From Clostridium sp. DL-VIII (GTDB lineage: Bacteria; Bacillota; Clostridia; Clostridiales; Clostridiaceae): a stretch of 64,000 nucleotides of DNA. Both the position numbers and the translations under genes were made by a program. The notes beneath the pieces were generated by a model. That model saw only the letters and a program-made list of their open reading frames with translations. It was not told the origin of the DNA and did not search any database. Position 1 is the stretch's first letter, and each line of letters begins with the position of its first letter. Shown here one piece after another: positions 16,129 to 25,549 of the stretch. The stretch is from the NCBI RefSeq assembly GCF_000230835.1, contig NZ_CM001240.1:5296779-5360778 (forward strand), given 5' to 3'.

Positions 16129-17943
16129 TTATTTCTTCAATCCATTTATTACTACATCCAATAATTCATCTACCGTTGATATCATCTTTGCATTTGCTTG
16201 ATATGCATGTTGAAATTGTATTAAATTTGTCATTTCTTCGTCTAAAGATACACCTGAAACTGATGATCTTTGATCTTGTGCATTTGCTAATACTGATTCT
16301 TGATTATCGACCTGCTTAGTTGCCTCTTGATTAGCTACTGCAATATTATTTATTATTGTTTTATAATATGAATCAACTGTAGATCCATTTGTTCCAGCAT
16401 TTAAAGTCAAATTATTAGAACCAGAAAATCCTGTTATTCCAATTTTATTTAGAAATTCTGTTCTATCCATTGTACTTAAATCGTCAGCAGAAGTTATAGC
16501 ACTTAAATTCATTTTAATTGAACTAAGATTGGCAATTGCATTTGCTCTTGCTCCATCTCCTTCTCCACTAGTTGATGATGTATTACAATTTAATAAGCTT
16601 GGATTCGATATTAAAGCATTGTTTATTCTTATATTTTTAGCAGTCATTCCTGTATCACTGGTAGTATTGGCCTTAGTATTCTCATCGTAAGTTACAAATA
16701 TAGGATTATTTGATAACCCTTGAGTTGCTGCACTTGCATCTAGACTTCCTGTTTGTATTGCATTAACTGAATATGCAATAGTTGCTGCAAGATTATTTAG
16801 GTTATCCATATATCCTTTTATTTTTTCCTGCATAGCCTGATTAGCTGCTATTTCACCTTTTACATTATTATTATCTACATTATTAATTGCAGTTCCAGAT
16901 GAGTCTGTTTCATATTTATAAGTAACAAATATATCTTTATTTAAATCTTGAGCTGACGCTGGATTTACTGCTCCATCCTTATCTCCTATTAATATTCTAT
17001 TTTGCAATAAGCTGTCTTTAATATTATCTAATTCTGCTTCTGTTGTTGCATGTACTTCAATTGTTTTAGGTGCTGCATTTTCATTACCTAGTGGATAATA
17101 CTCCACTGTAAGTTTATAATTTCCAGCAGCTGTATCTGCTTCCACGTTTGCATCCTTAACATAGGAAAGCCTTGAATAACCACCATCACTCGGATCCGAT
17201 TTAACTAATGGAGAATTTGGGTATTCTGTTGATGAAAGATTTATTGTATCAAAGCTATCTCTATCAACATTTATTCCAAACTTATAACTTAATTGATCTA
17301 AAAGATTATCTCTTTTATCCATTAAATCATTTGGAGTCTGTCCAACTGCCGATACACTTCTTATTTGCTTATTTAACTCATTTATCTGGTCTAAATAACT
17401 ATTTACATCTGTAACATTAGTTTGTAGTAACGATTGACTATCTTCACGGTTTTTTTCTAATTGATTATAAGTATAATTTAATGCATCTGCAAGAGCTGAT
17501 GCATTTTTAATAGCTACCGTTTTAACATCTGACTTATCTGGGCTTTTAGATACTTCTTGGAAAGAATTAAAGAATTGACTTGTTAGCTCTTGTATTCCTG
17601 TATCAGATGGTTCTCCAAAAACATTTTCAACATTAGTTAAAGTTTGACTAGATTGAGTATAATACCCCATAGAACCTGATTCATTTCTTACTTGATAATC
17701 TATAAAATAATCTCTGATTCTTTGAATTGATGTAACTTCTGCGCCAGTTCCAACCTGTCCTGCACTAACTGTATCGAATTTTGACATTCCTCCAAAGGGC
17801 CTTGTTGTTTCCACTACGGCTCTTTGCCTTGAATATCCTGTTGTATCTGCATTTGCTATATTATGTGATGTTACATTTATATTTCCCTGCTGCACATTTA
17901 ATCCTCTTTTAGCGATGGTAAATGTATCAAATAATCCTGCCAT
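16129..17943 (-). CDS. flgK: Hook-filament junction protein FlgK (HAP1)
   Basis: A 604-residue exported junction protein attached to the hook. The N-terminal LFDTFTIAKRGLNVQQGNINVTSHNIANADTTGYSRQ stretch is the rod/hook/FlgK signature, and the C-terminal VSLDEEMTNLIQFQHAYQANAKMISTVDELLDVVINGL is the matching terminal coil. The middle region is variable. It is 95 bp upstream of flgL and 80 bp downstream of flgN, so it is probably part of the operon started by the SigD promoter before flgM. ATG at 17943 follows AAAGGCAGGAAAACAAAAA. Confidence 0.93.
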   Translation of the reverse strand: MAGLFDTFTIAKRGLNVQQGNINVTSHNIANADTTGYSRQRAVVETTRPFGGMSKFDTVSAGQVGTGAEVTSIQRIRDYFIDYQVRNESGSMGYYTQSSQTLTNVENVFGEPSDTGIQELTSQFFNSFQEVSKSPDKSDVKTVAIKNASALADALNYTYNQLEKNREDSQSLLQTNVTDVNSYLDQINELNKQIRSVSAVGQTPNDLMDKRDNLLDQLSYKFGINVDRDSFDTINLSSTEYPNSPLVKSDPSDGGYSRLSYVKDANVEADTAAGNYKLTVEYYPLGNENAAPKTIEVHATTEAELDNIKDSLLQNRILIGDKDGAVNPASAQDLNKDIFVTYKYETDSSGTAINNVDNNNVKGEIAANQAMQEKIKGYMDNLNNLAATIAYSVNAIQTGSLDASAATQGLSNNPIFVTYDENTKANTTSDTGMTAKNIRINNALISNPSLLNCNTSSTSGEGDGARANAIANLSSIKMNLSAITSADDLSTMDRTEFLNKIGITGFSGSNNLTLNAGTNGSTVDSYYKTIINNIAVANQEATKQVDNQESVLANAQDQRSSVSGVSLDEEMTNLIQFQHAYQANAKMISTVDELLDVVINGLKK

Positions 17944-18023
17944 TTTTTGTTTTCCTGCCTTTCACTGATACCAACTTCCATGTTATATATTTAAACTTCC
18001 TTATTTTCAAATTTAATATTTCT

Positions 18024-18434
18024 TTATCTTGATAAATTCCCATAGGAATTATATGTCTTAATTTCTCGTCTCGGGTTTATTATTTCTAACATTTTATTAT
18101 TAAACAGTATTTCTTGTTTTAACAGAATCTCATTAGTTTCTTTTTGAGAAATTACTATATTTAATGTAGTTCTTATTTCATAATATTTTTTCTTTAATTC
18201 ATCATCATTAGATTTCTCAACAAATTCCGAAATACCATTTTCTCCTAAAAGTTTTCTTCTTTCCACTTCTTCTTTTGCAATCCTTTTACCACATTCATTA
18301 ATCTCATCAACTAAGCTTTCTAAACCAAATACATCTTTTTTCATTATCATTTTATGTTGAGTTTTAAGTAATCCTAAAAGTTTTTCTAAATCCTCATCTT
18401 GGCTTTGCATTAATTTAATAAGTTCATTTACCAT
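18024..18434 (-). CDS. flgN: FlgN-type export chaperone
   Basis: A 136-residue predicted helical protein. The pattern LIKLMQSQDEDLEKLLGLLKTQHKMIMKKD and the later LGENG element are typical of FlgN, the cytoplasmic chaperone of FlgK and FlgL, whose genes follow directly. It starts 2 bp after the flgM stop (ATG at 18434), indicating coupling with flgM; GGAG lies inside the end of flgM. The C-terminal tail carries a basic segment (NPRREIKTYNSYGNLSR) that may contact the FlgK/FlgL C-termini. Confidence 0.85.
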   Translation of the reverse strand: MVNELIKLMQSQDEDLEKLLGLLKTQHKMIMKKDVFGLESLVDEINECGKRIAKEEVERRKLLGENGISEFVEKSNDDELKKKYYEIRTTLNIVISQKETNEILLKQEILFNNKMLEIINPRREIKTYNSYGNLSR

Positions 18435-18436
18435 GG

Positions 18437-18712
18437 TTATTCATTCGTCTCCTTCATCGCATTTAACAAACTTTGCGCGGTTAATCTTGCATCAACATTA
18501 TAAGTTCCACTTTCTACTTTTTTCTTTATTTCACTTAGTTTTTTAGAATTCTCTACACTTCTATCTAAAGAATAATTTTTAAGGCTTTTCCCAAGATTTG
18601 AAATTTCAATTCTATCTACATTTTTAGCCTTATCAATTTTATCTACAGCTTTATTGCAATTTGAATTATATACATTTATATAGGATTGCCTATTAATTCT
18701 CTCTATGCTCAT
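18437..18712 (-). CDS. flgM: Anti-sigma-D factor FlgM
   Basis: A 91-residue anti-sigma factor that holds SigD inactive until the hook-basal body is complete and FlgM is exported. The C-terminal half shows the family features: NVDRIEISNLGKSL at 31-44, then a helix ending KKVESGTYNVDARLTAQSLLNAM. The N-terminal half is Asn-rich and unstructured, as needed for export. ATG at 18712 is preceded by GGAGAG. A clear SigD-type promoter ends 37 bp upstream, so FlgM is made by the sigma factor it inhibits, a negative feedback loop visible in the DNA. Confidence 0.92.
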   Translation of the reverse strand: MSIERINRQSYINVYNSNCNKAVDKIDKAKNVDRIEISNLGKSLKNYSLDRSVENSKKLSEIKKKVESGTYNVDARLTAQSLLNAMKETNE

Positions 18713-18748
18713 AATATATTTCTCTCCATTTCTTTCTTCATTATTATA

Positions 18749-18776
18749 CTTATCGGATACTTTTGAATTAAGTTTA
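18749..18776 (-). promoter_or_regulatory. SigD-type promoter of the flgM operon
   Basis: TAAA (18776-18773), a 16-bp spacer, then CCGATAAG (18756-18749), an excellent match to the sigma-28 consensus TAAA-N15-GCCGATAA. It lies between the fliY terminator and flgM and should drive flgM-flgN-flgK-flgL-fliW-csrA-flaG-fliS-fliD. Confidence 0.8.
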
Positions 18777-18823
18777 CACCTTTTTGTTATAAAATCTTCC
18801 TCTTAAATTTAAACGTCAAATAT

Positions 18824-18850
18824 AAAAAACTCCCTTTCGGGAGTTTTTTT
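18824..18850 (-). terminator. Terminator of the chemotaxis/motor-switch operon
   Basis: ACTCCC-TTTC-GGGAGT stem flanked by A and T runs on both sides, overlapping the fliY stop codon. It is strong in both directions and separates the operon headed by the DUF342 gene from the flgM operon. Confidence 0.9.
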
Positions 18851-20009
18851 ATTTTAATCTCTTTATTCTTTCAACACTGCTTACTATATTAGTTATTCTT
18901 ATTCCGAAGTTTTCATCAACAACAACAACTTCTCCAAGTGCTATCTGCTTTCCGTTAACTAATATTTCAACAGGTTCTTCAGCAAGTTTATCTAATTCTA
19001 TTAATGAACCCGTTCCTAAATTTAAGATGTCCTGAATGCTCTTTTTAGTTCTGCCTAAAACTACAGATATATCTAGAGGCACATCCAAGATTAAATCTAT
19101 ATTTTTTATTGGTGGAACATTACTTTGCGGTACCAACGGTTCAAATGCTGCGGAATGAACCTCAACTGGCTGCTCCATTCTTTGCATTGGAGCTTCATAT
19201 TGTGACTGATAACCATAACTAGGCTGAGCTTCCATAGCTACCTTACTATTAATTGATTCCTCACTTATACCTTTATTAATAATATTGTCTTCTTTTACAG
19301 CTTCTGTTTTAGCCGCCTTTTCACTATTCTCTTCCCCAGTCATTATTGCAACAATATTTTTTGCCGTCTCTATTGGAAATATCTGCATTATATTACTATC
19401 TACTATATCTCCAATAGTCATTTTAAATGATACCCTTACTATCGGCTGATCTTCTGGTATTGCATCTGATATGGGCATACTAGCCTCAGTAATCACTTTC
19501 GATGTAGGCGGTGATATATCAACCTTTCTTCCAAACATAGTAGCCATAGAAGTTGCTGCTGAACCTATCATCTGATTCATAGCTTCTGATACAGCACTTA
19601 TCTCTATTTCAGATAGTTCATGAGCTTCTGGAACATTTCCATCTCCACCCATCATAAGGTTAGATATAACTAATCCATCTGCAATTTTTATAATTAAAAT
19701 GTTTCTTCCTATTATACCAGAAACATATTCAATATCTAAAACTATATTTGGAGTTTCAAATCCTTCTTTTATTTCTCGGAGTGTTGTAACACTTACTACT
19801 GGTGTAGTTATATTAACTTGTTGATTTATAAGTTGATATAATGCTGTTGAAGCTGACCCCATAGAAATATTTCCGATTTCTCCAAGCAAATCTTTATCTA
19901 ATTCTGTAATAGCATTAACATCTAATTCCGGTTTTGCTTCAGATGCTGACATATCTTCTCCTGCTAGTAATGCATTTATTTCTTCTTGTGACAAAAAGTT
20001 ATTACTCAT
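18849..20009 (-). CDS. fliY: Flagellar motor switch phosphatase FliY
   Basis: A 386-residue motor-switch protein combining an N-terminal CheY-P-binding peptide (SQEEINALLAG near residues 6-16), a CheC-like phosphatase domain with two helices of the E-x3-N type (LLGEIGNISMGSASTAL near 40-56, and the mirrored SEAMNQMIGSAATSMA near 135-150), a flexible Met/Gln-rich linker (240-290), and a C-terminal FliN/SpoA domain (LDVPLDISVVLGRTKKSIQDILNLGTGSLIELDK). It dephosphorylates CheY-P at the motor in Bacillus. ATG at 20009 is preferred over 20015 because AAGGAAG is then nine bases away. It overlaps the fliM end by 8 bp. Confidence 0.93.
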   Translation of the reverse strand: MSNNFLSQEEINALLAGEDMSASEAKPELDVNAITELDKDLLGEIGNISMGSASTALYQLINQQVNITTPVVSVTTLREIKEGFETPNIVLDIEYVSGIIGRNILIIKIADGLVISNLMMGGDGNVPEAHELSEIEISAVSEAMNQMIGSAATSMATMFGRKVDISPPTSKVITEASMPISDAIPEDQPIVRVSFKMTIGDIVDSNIMQIFPIETAKNIVAIMTGEENSEKAAKTEAVKEDNIINKGISEESINSKVAMEAQPSYGYQSQYEAPMQRMEQPVEVHSAAFEPLVPQSNVPPIKNIDLILDVPLDISVVLGRTKKSIQDILNLGTGSLIELDKLAEEPVEILVNGKQIALGEVVVVDENFGIRITNIVSSVERIKRLK

Positions 20010-20997
20010 ACCCATTCACTTCCTTATCTGCTATATCTAAAATCATAACGCCTATATTTTTGCCTGTTACACCAGGTTTTGCGTAATAACACTCTTCATC
20101 TCCTACATATACTCTTATTGGGGATGAACTCTTTGTATCAAGTTTTATTACATCACCTACAGTTAATTTTAAGAAGTCATCTACTGTCAAGTTTGTCCTT
20201 CCCAATTCAGCCACTACATCTAATTCTACCTTATTGATTCCCTTTTCTAATTTTTCCCTTGATTCAGCCATTAAAGCTTCATCATCATTCCTAAATGCAT
20301 ATTGTACAACTAGTCTATCTAATATTTTTTCTATGCTCAAATACGGGATACACATATTTATAAAAGTACTGCGCTTATTCACCTCAACTGAAAATGTAAT
20401 TAAAGCCACTGGATCATTAGGTGCCATAGTCTGATTTACCGCTGGATTAGTTTCAATTGCTTCAACTTCTGGCTCAACCTCTAAAATACTGTCCCAGGCT
20501 AACTTTAAATTACTTATCATTCCTGATGTAATCTGCTTCATTATATTTTTATCAATATCCGTAAATTCTTTTGTTTCAATTTTTCTGTCCCCTTTTCCTC
20601 CAAGTAATACGTCTATTACCTGAAGAGAAAATTGAGGGTTTGTCTCAAGCATAATTGTACCCGCAAGCGGCGGCATTTTGAATATTGTCATAATAGTAGG
20701 GTTTTGAACAGAGTGAATAAATTCCTCATATGTAATCTGCTCTACAGTTTCTATCTTTACTTTTACATTTTGTCTTGTTTGACCAGTTAAGTAATTGGAA
20801 ATAATTCTCGCGTAATTATCATGAATAAGTTCAAGAGTCCTTATATGTTCTTTCGAGAATTTTTGAGGACTTCTAAAATCATAAAGTTTAATCTTATGTT
20901 TTTCATCCTCTTTACCAATTTCTTCCGATTCTAATTCTCCTGTAGACAGGGCAGATAACAAGGCATCTATTTCACTTTGTGATAAGACATCTGCCAT
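20002..20997 (-). CDS. fliM: Flagellar motor switch protein FliM
   Basis: A 331-residue C-ring protein. The N-terminal LSQSEIDALLSAL (residues 5-17) is the CheY-P binding peptide; the middle domain is CheC-like (KFSKEHIRTLELIHDNYARIISNYLTGQTR is a classic FliM stretch); the C-terminal SpoA domain contains ELDVVAELGRTNLTVDDFLKLTVGDVIKLD. It controls rotation direction with FliG and FliY. ATG at 20997 follows GAGGGAGAAAT. It is 22 bp after cheW and overlaps fliY, so switch proteins are made in a fixed ratio with the chemotaxis proteins. Confidence 0.95.
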   Translation of the reverse strand: MADVLSQSEIDALLSALSTGELESEEIGKEDEKHKIKLYDFRSPQKFSKEHIRTLELIHDNYARIISNYLTGQTRQNVKVKIETVEQITYEEFIHSVQNPTIMTIFKMPPLAGTIMLETNPQFSLQVIDVLLGGKGDRKIETKEFTDIDKNIMKQITSGMISNLKLAWDSILEVEPEVEAIETNPAVNQTMAPNDPVALITFSVEVNKRSTFINMCIPYLSIEKILDRLVVQYAFRNDDEALMAESREKLEKGINKVELDVVAELGRTNLTVDDFLKLTVGDVIKLDTKSSSPIRVYVGDEECYYAKPGVTGKNIGVMILDIADKEVNGYE

Positions 20998-21019
20998 ATT
21001 TCTCCCTCATTTCAATAAA

Positions 21020-21421
21020 TTAATTTAATAACTTGTCAATATCTATTATTGTTAAAAGTTTTTCATCATAATTTAATATACCCTTTATGTATGGTTGAAC
21101 TTTATTAGCATCTTTATCCACTTTTTGTATATTTTTTTCATCTATATCTAAAACTTCTTCTACTTCATCTACTGATATTCCTATTTCTTCATCTTCTACT
21201 GTTAATATAATTATGTTATTTTGCTGTTCTCCTGGAGTGACCTCTAATAACAAATTTATATCAACAAGAGACTTAATGCTTCCACGTAAATTAATTAACC
21301 CTTTAATATAACTTGGAGCTTTAGGAACTTTTGTAATCCCCATAGTATCATTGATGCTTTGAACTTTTTCTGTTTCCACTGCGAAATGTTCTTCCCCTAA
21401 TTTAAATACTACTATTTGCAT
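21020..21421 (-). CDS. cheW: Chemotaxis coupling protein CheW (copy 1)
   Basis: A 133-residue SH3-like adaptor that links receptors to CheA. Conserved elements are IVVFKLGEEHFAVETEKVQSI at residues 3-23, the KAPSYIKGLINLRGSIKSLVDI turn near 35-56 with the invariant NLRG, and a C-terminal YIKGILNYDEKLLTIIDIDKLL. ATG at 21421 has AAAGGAGGGTTAAGG in front. A repeat (21436-21574) separates it from cheY. It has only weak similarity to copy 2 at 27183; the two may serve different receptor arrays. Confidence 0.92.
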   Translation of the reverse strand: MQIVVFKLGEEHFAVETEKVQSINDTMGITKVPKAPSYIKGLINLRGSIKSLVDINLLLEVTPGEQQNNIIILTVEDEEIGISVDEVEEVLDIDEKNIQKVDKDANKVQPYIKGILNYDEKLLTIIDIDKLLN

Positions 21422-21435
21422 CCTTAACCCTCCTT

Positions 21436-21574
21436 TACAATTAATACAATTTACAATTGACTATGTACAATTAACAATTAAGGTTGAAAGCCGAAGGCTT
21501 TCTCATTTATATTTCCAAAAAGCCTTTAGGCTTTTTTACCTTCATTGCTCATTATCAACTGTTCATTATTAATT
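21436..21574. repeat. Intergenic repeat, ACAATT-ended family, copy 1
   Basis: The left end is a run of ACAATT units spaced 6-8 bp, followed by TTAAGG; the middle holds two hairpins, GAAAGCC-GAA-GGCTTTC (21486-21502) and AAAAAGCC-TTTA-GGCTTTTT (21517-21536); the right end is TTCATT...CAACTGTTCATTATTAATT. It lies between cheW and cheY. Related elements are at 39304, 45031, 50063, 52024 and 57197. Confidence 0.65.
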
Positions 21575-21577
21575 AAA

Positions 21578-21937
21578 TTATCCCACAACTTTCTTTATAG
21601 CTTCTAAAACTCTATCAGCTTGAAATGGCTTTACTATAAAGTCTTTAGCCCCTGCTCTTATAGCGTCCATAACCATTGATTGTTGTCCCATTGCTGAACA
21701 CATAATTACCTTAGCATTTGGATCAAACGCTTTTATTTGTTTAACTGCTTCAATCCCGTCCATGTCTGGCATTGTTATATCCATTGTAACAACATCCGGT
21801 TTTTCTTTTTTATAAAGATCCACAGCAACTATTCCATTGTTTGCTTCTCCTACAATTTCAAAATCATTCTTCTCTAAAATATCCTTTATCATCATTCTCA
21901 TAAATGCCGCATCGTCTACGATTAAAACTCTAGCCAT
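21578..21937 (-). CDS. cheY: Chemotaxis response regulator CheY
   Basis: A 119-residue single-domain receiver that carries the signal from CheA to the motor. The acidic pocket is VDDA at residues 7-10, the phosphoacceptor Asp53 lies in VTMDITMPDMDG, the conserved Ser in MCSAM near 82, and the Lys in VKPFQ near 103. There is no output domain. ATG at 21937 follows GGAGGGAAAAGTAT. It is 18 bp after cheC, whose product, like FliY, removes its phosphate. Confidence 0.95.
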   Translation of the reverse strand: MARVLIVDDAAFMRMMIKDILEKNDFEIVGEANNGIVAVDLYKKEKPDVVTMDITMPDMDGIEAVKQIKAFDPNAKVIMCSAMGQQSMVMDAIRAGAKDFIVKPFQADRVLEAIKKVVG

Positions 21938-21955
21938 ATACTTTTCCCTCCAAAA

Positions 21956-22558
21956 TTAATTTATTCCTATAGATTTCAATATTTTTTCTAATGATCCCGG
22001 CATAGGGATGTAATAAAAATGTCCTCCTATATTTTCTTCAGTATCATCATCCAAAAATACAGTTTCAATATCTAATATATATTCATCATATTGATTAGAT
22101 TCAATAAATGTTGTTGTTAGTATTGCACCTAACATATCATACGAAGTAGCTGGTACTGATGGTGCGATAGCTAGATTAGTTAACTGTGCTATCGAATTCA
22201 TATACGATGCTGATATTATATTTGCTATCTCGCATAATACAGAACTGCCCATTTCACTTTCTGGTGACTGTTTACTTCCAACCAATTTCATTATTATATT
22301 TTCAGCAATTGGTTTTTCAAACACTAAGAGGATATTTCCTGCAATATCTCCAAGCACCCTTACAACTGTACCAGCAACTTCACACTCTCCATTTTCTTCA
22401 ACAATATCTTCTAATCTTACCACATTTACTGCTGGCACTGTCATATCTACTTTTTTCCCTATCATCATGGAAAGAGCAGTTGCTGCATTTCCTGCACCTA
22501 TGTTAGAGACCTCTTTAAGTGCATCTAATTGTAAAGCGCTTAAATTAGAATACTCCAC
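21956..22558 (-). CDS. cheC: CheY-P phosphatase CheC
   Basis: A 200-residue CheY-phosphate phosphatase. Two signature helices are present: LKEVSNIGAGNAATALSMM at residues 14-32, with the Glu and Asn three residues apart, and SVLCEIANIISASYMNSI near 105-122 with the same E-x3-N spacing. CheC works with CheD, encoded at 26685, in the adaptation branch described for Bacillus. The start is GTG at 22558 behind AAGGAGGGTTATAA. Unlike FliY it lacks a FliN domain, so it acts away from the motor, as is known for the family. Confidence 0.92.
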   Translation of the reverse strand: MEYSNLSALQLDALKEVSNIGAGNAATALSMMIGKKVDMTVPAVNVVRLEDIVEENGECEVAGTVVRVLGDIAGNILLVFEKPIAENIIMKLVGSKQSPESEMGSSVLCEIANIISASYMNSIAQLTNLAIAPSVPATSYDMLGAILTTTFIESNQYDEYILDIETVFLDDDTEENIGGHFYYIPMPGSLEKILKSIGIN

Positions 22559-22646
22559 TTATAACCCTCCTTCAAAATTTGTCCCATGTCTTTCGCTTTA
22601 ACTTTTCTAAATATGCTTAAAGTTAAAGCTGGCAGCATAACTTTAA

Positions 22647-22676
22647 ATAAGTTAAACTAAGTTAAACTAAGTTAAG
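22647..22676. repeat. Short tandem repeat GTTAAACTAA between cheA and cheC
   Basis: Two exact 10-bp units at 22651-22670 are flanked by partial units on each side. It occupies the 144-bp gap between cheA and cheC. No function is visible; it may be slippage-prone. Confidence 0.6.
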
Positions 22677-22702
22677 TAGAATCCTTCTTAAGAAGTTTAA
22701 TC

Positions 22703-24760
22703 TTATAGTAATGCACCTATATCTAATATTAGTGTTACTAATCCATTGCCTAATATAGTTGCACCAATATATTGATCTAAATTCTTTAATGTTTTTCCTA
22801 GCGGCTTAATAACTATTTCTTGTTGTCCAAGTAATGAATCGACTAATAATCCAATAGTTTTATCACCTACATTTACTATTATAACAAATTTCTTATTAGT
22901 TTCGCTAGCCTCTATATCTAAACTTTCATTTAATCTAATCAACGGAATTACATTTTCTCTGTAAACAATAACTTCTTTTCCATTACTTCTCTTTATATTC
23001 TCTTCTTTATAATCTATTACTCTATCTATAAAGCCTAGTGATATTGCAAGTGTTTCTTCTCCAACTTTTACAAGTAAAGCTTGTATTATTTGTAGTGTAA
23101 GTGGAAGTTTAATAACAAATGATGAGCCTTTTCCTTCTTCACTTACTACATCTACTGTACCTCCAAGTGCTGAAATTTTTGTTTTAACAACATCCATTCC
23201 AACGCCTCTTCCAGAAATATCTGTTACTACATCATTAGTACTAAAGCCTTGTGCAAAAATTAAGTTCTTGATGTCACTATCAGACATTCCATCAGTATTT
23301 ATTCCCTTTTGTTCAGCTTTTGCTTTTACCTTTTCAACATTAATTCCAGCACCATCATCTGTAACTTTTATTAATGCTTTTGTTCCTTCTTGATATGCAA
23401 CAAGTCTTATTGTTCCAACTGGCGGCTTTCCTTGAGCTACTCTCTTTTCCGCTGATTCTATTCCATGGTCTGCTGCATTTCTCAATAAATGTATTAATGG
23501 TTCGCCAATTTCATCAATTACTGTTCTATCAAGTTCTGTGTCAGCACCTTCTATAATAAAGTTAATTTCTTTATTTAACTCTACTGATACATCTCTTATC
23601 ATTCTTGGGAATCTATTGAATACTGTATCTAATGGCAGCATTCTAATCTTCATAACTAAATCTTGAAGATCTGATGTTGTTCTTCCAACTTGTTCTAAAG
23701 TTTCATTTAATTCTTGTGATTTATGTACATTCACAATTTGCTCTAGTCTTGTCCTATAAATTACAAGTTCAGAAACCATATTCATTAAGTTATCTATTCT
23801 TTCCAAATCAACTCTTACAGATTGATGTGCTTTTTTAACTTCTTTCTTTTGAGCTGTTTTCTTTGCCGGTGCATTTTTAGCTTCTTCTTTTGGTGCCTCT
23901 GCCTTTTGTACCTCAGCTCTTTCTTCAACTTTAACTTCTTTAATTTCTTTAATTTCTTTAGCTTCTGCATCTTTAGGTTCTATATCTAAATCATCAAATT
24001 CTATCAATGAAGCTTCAACTTTTGCAACTTCTGATATTCCATTTACAACATCCATTATTTCATCTACTGTATCTTTAGTCACTAGAACAAATTTTAGTTC
24101 AAAATCAAATTCTTCATTTTCAATATCTTGAGTTGATGGTTCTGATTTTAATATTTCTCCATGATCTTCAAGGTCTTTCACAATTAAAAATGCTCTTGCT
24201 GATTTTAATAATGTATTTTCACTTAAGGTAACCTTTATTTCAATCGAATTATATCCTTTTTCTCTCGCCTGCCTAATTACTGATGCATCGTATTGATTTA
24301 AATCCAAATCATTAGCTGTCGCTTCATCTGAAACTTCACTAGCTTGTACTTGTTTAACTTGATTATCTGCGCCTTTATTTCCGTTATTCTTTATATCTGC
24401 TAATGCTTGCATTATTCCTTCCATCTCTACTTTTTCGTCTGATCCCTCCTGTACATTATCAACCATTTTTTCTAATGTATCAAGGCAATCAAACAATACT
24501 GTTACCACATCTTGAGTTACTTTAAGTTCACCTTCTCTAAATTCAGCTAATACATCCTCCATTTTGTGAGTAAGTTCTGCAAGATCAGTGAATCCCATAG
24601 TTGCAGCCATTCCTTTAATTGTATGTGCAACTCTAAATATTTCATTTACCTTATCAGTGTCTTCTGGGTTTTGTTCCAAATCCAATAGTGACTCATTCAA
24701 TGTTTGCAAATTATCTAGTGATTCCTCTAAAAACATTGACATATATTGAGATGTATCCAT
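22703..24760 (-). CDS. cheA: Chemotaxis histidine kinase CheA
   Basis: A 685-residue kinase. Domains in order: P1 HPt with the phospho-accepting His46 in FRVAHTIKGMAATMGF; P2 CheY/CheB docking (about 170-260); a Glu/Lys/Ala-rich linker; P3 dimerisation with VDLERIDNLMNMVSELVIYRTRL; P4 ATPase with NAADHGIESAEKR (N box) and DDGAGI and GRGVGMDVVK (G boxes); and a P5 CheW-like regulatory domain at the C-terminus. The frame extends to 24817 but its extra residues translate the AAAGGAGG site itself, so ATG at 24760 is the start. It lies 13 bp after cheR. Confidence 0.95.
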   Translation of the reverse strand: MDTSQYMSMFLEESLDNLQTLNESLLDLEQNPEDTDKVNEIFRVAHTIKGMAATMGFTDLAELTHKMEDVLAEFREGELKVTQDVVTVLFDCLDTLEKMVDNVQEGSDEKVEMEGIMQALADIKNNGNKGADNQVKQVQASEVSDEATANDLDLNQYDASVIRQAREKGYNSIEIKVTLSENTLLKSARAFLIVKDLEDHGEILKSEPSTQDIENEEFDFELKFVLVTKDTVDEIMDVVNGISEVAKVEASLIEFDDLDIEPKDAEAKEIKEIKEVKVEERAEVQKAEAPKEEAKNAPAKKTAQKKEVKKAHQSVRVDLERIDNLMNMVSELVIYRTRLEQIVNVHKSQELNETLEQVGRTTSDLQDLVMKIRMLPLDTVFNRFPRMIRDVSVELNKEINFIIEGADTELDRTVIDEIGEPLIHLLRNAADHGIESAEKRVAQGKPPVGTIRLVAYQEGTKALIKVTDDGAGINVEKVKAKAEQKGINTDGMSDSDIKNLIFAQGFSTNDVVTDISGRGVGMDVVKTKISALGGTVDVVSEEGKGSSFVIKLPLTLQIIQALLVKVGEETLAISLGFIDRVIDYKEENIKRSNGKEVIVYRENVIPLIRLNESLDIEASETNKKFVIIVNVGDKTIGLLVDSLLGQQEIVIKPLGKTLKNLDQYIGATILGNGLVTLILDIGALL

Positions 24761-24773
24761 CTTTATTCCTCCT

Positions 24774-25541
24774 TTATACTTTTTTATAAATAAAGGTTGA
24801 CGCTTTTTCAAATCCATAGTCTCTATAATTATATATACTTTCTGTAGCTCCTACAAATAAAAGCCCACCCTTTTTTAATGAATTACTAAATTTTTCATAA
24901 ATTTCTTGCTTAATATCATTATTGAAATAGATAACAACATTTCTACATACAATTAAATCAAAATTATTATCATATCTATCTAATATTAAATCGTGCTTTT
25001 TAAAAGTTACCATATCTTTAATTTTAGACTCGATATAATATTTATCGTCTATTATTTTAAAATATTTACTTAAATCAGTATTTTTTATACCTTTCATTTC
25101 ATTTTGTGTGTATTCACCAATTTTCGCCTTTGAAAGTATAGTATTATCTATATCAGTTGCTATTATATTATGTCTTCCACTCGGCGCAATCCTATCTAAT
25201 ATTATTCCTAAAGTATATGGTTCACAACCTATGGAACAAGCTGCACTCCAAATTTTTAAATTGCGGTTATTAGGTAACAATTCACTTGTAATTTGTTTTT
25301 CTAAATCAGCAAATAATTCAGGATTTCTGAAAAACTCTGTCACATTAATTGTTATAAAATCCAAAAATTTCTGTTTTTGTTCTGGGTCACTTTTTATAGC
25401 TCTAGAATATTCATCTAATGTTTTTATTCCAACCCTTGTCATTAAGCTATTTATTCTTCTATTAAGCTGCTCAGGTTTATACGCTGATAAATTTATTCCC
25501 AATTCTTTATGAACCCATTTATGAAATTCATTAAAATCCAT
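24774..25541 (-). CDS. cheR: Chemotaxis methyltransferase CheR
   Basis: A 255-residue SAM-dependent enzyme that methylates receptor glutamates. The N-terminal helical domain (residues 1-70, including YKPEQLNRRINSLMTRVG) precedes the catalytic domain, which shows FFRNPELF, the SAM-binding WSAACSIGCEPYTLGI, DIDNTIL and FDLIVCRNVVIYF, all characteristic. ATG at 25541 follows AGGAGGAGAC. It starts 8 bp after the cheB stop, so methylation and demethylation enzymes are coupled. The substrate receptors are encoded outside this window. Confidence 0.95.
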   Translation of the reverse strand: MDFNEFHKWVHKELGINLSAYKPEQLNRRINSLMTRVGIKTLDEYSRAIKSDPEQKQKFLDFITINVTEFFRNPELFADLEKQITSELLPNNRNLKIWSAACSIGCEPYTLGIILDRIAPSGRHNIIATDIDNTILSKAKIGEYTQNEMKGIKNTDLSKYFKIIDDKYYIESKIKDMVTFKKHDLILDRYDNNFDLIVCRNVVIYFNNDIKQEIYEKFSNSLKKGGLLFVGATESIYNYRDYGFEKASTFIYKKV

Positions 25542-25549
25542 GTCTCCTC

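Noticed and set aside
25108..25512. 134-codon plus-strand ORF opposite cheR
   Set aside because: Antisense to a well-supported CheR gene and without signals; reflects AT-rich codon bias.
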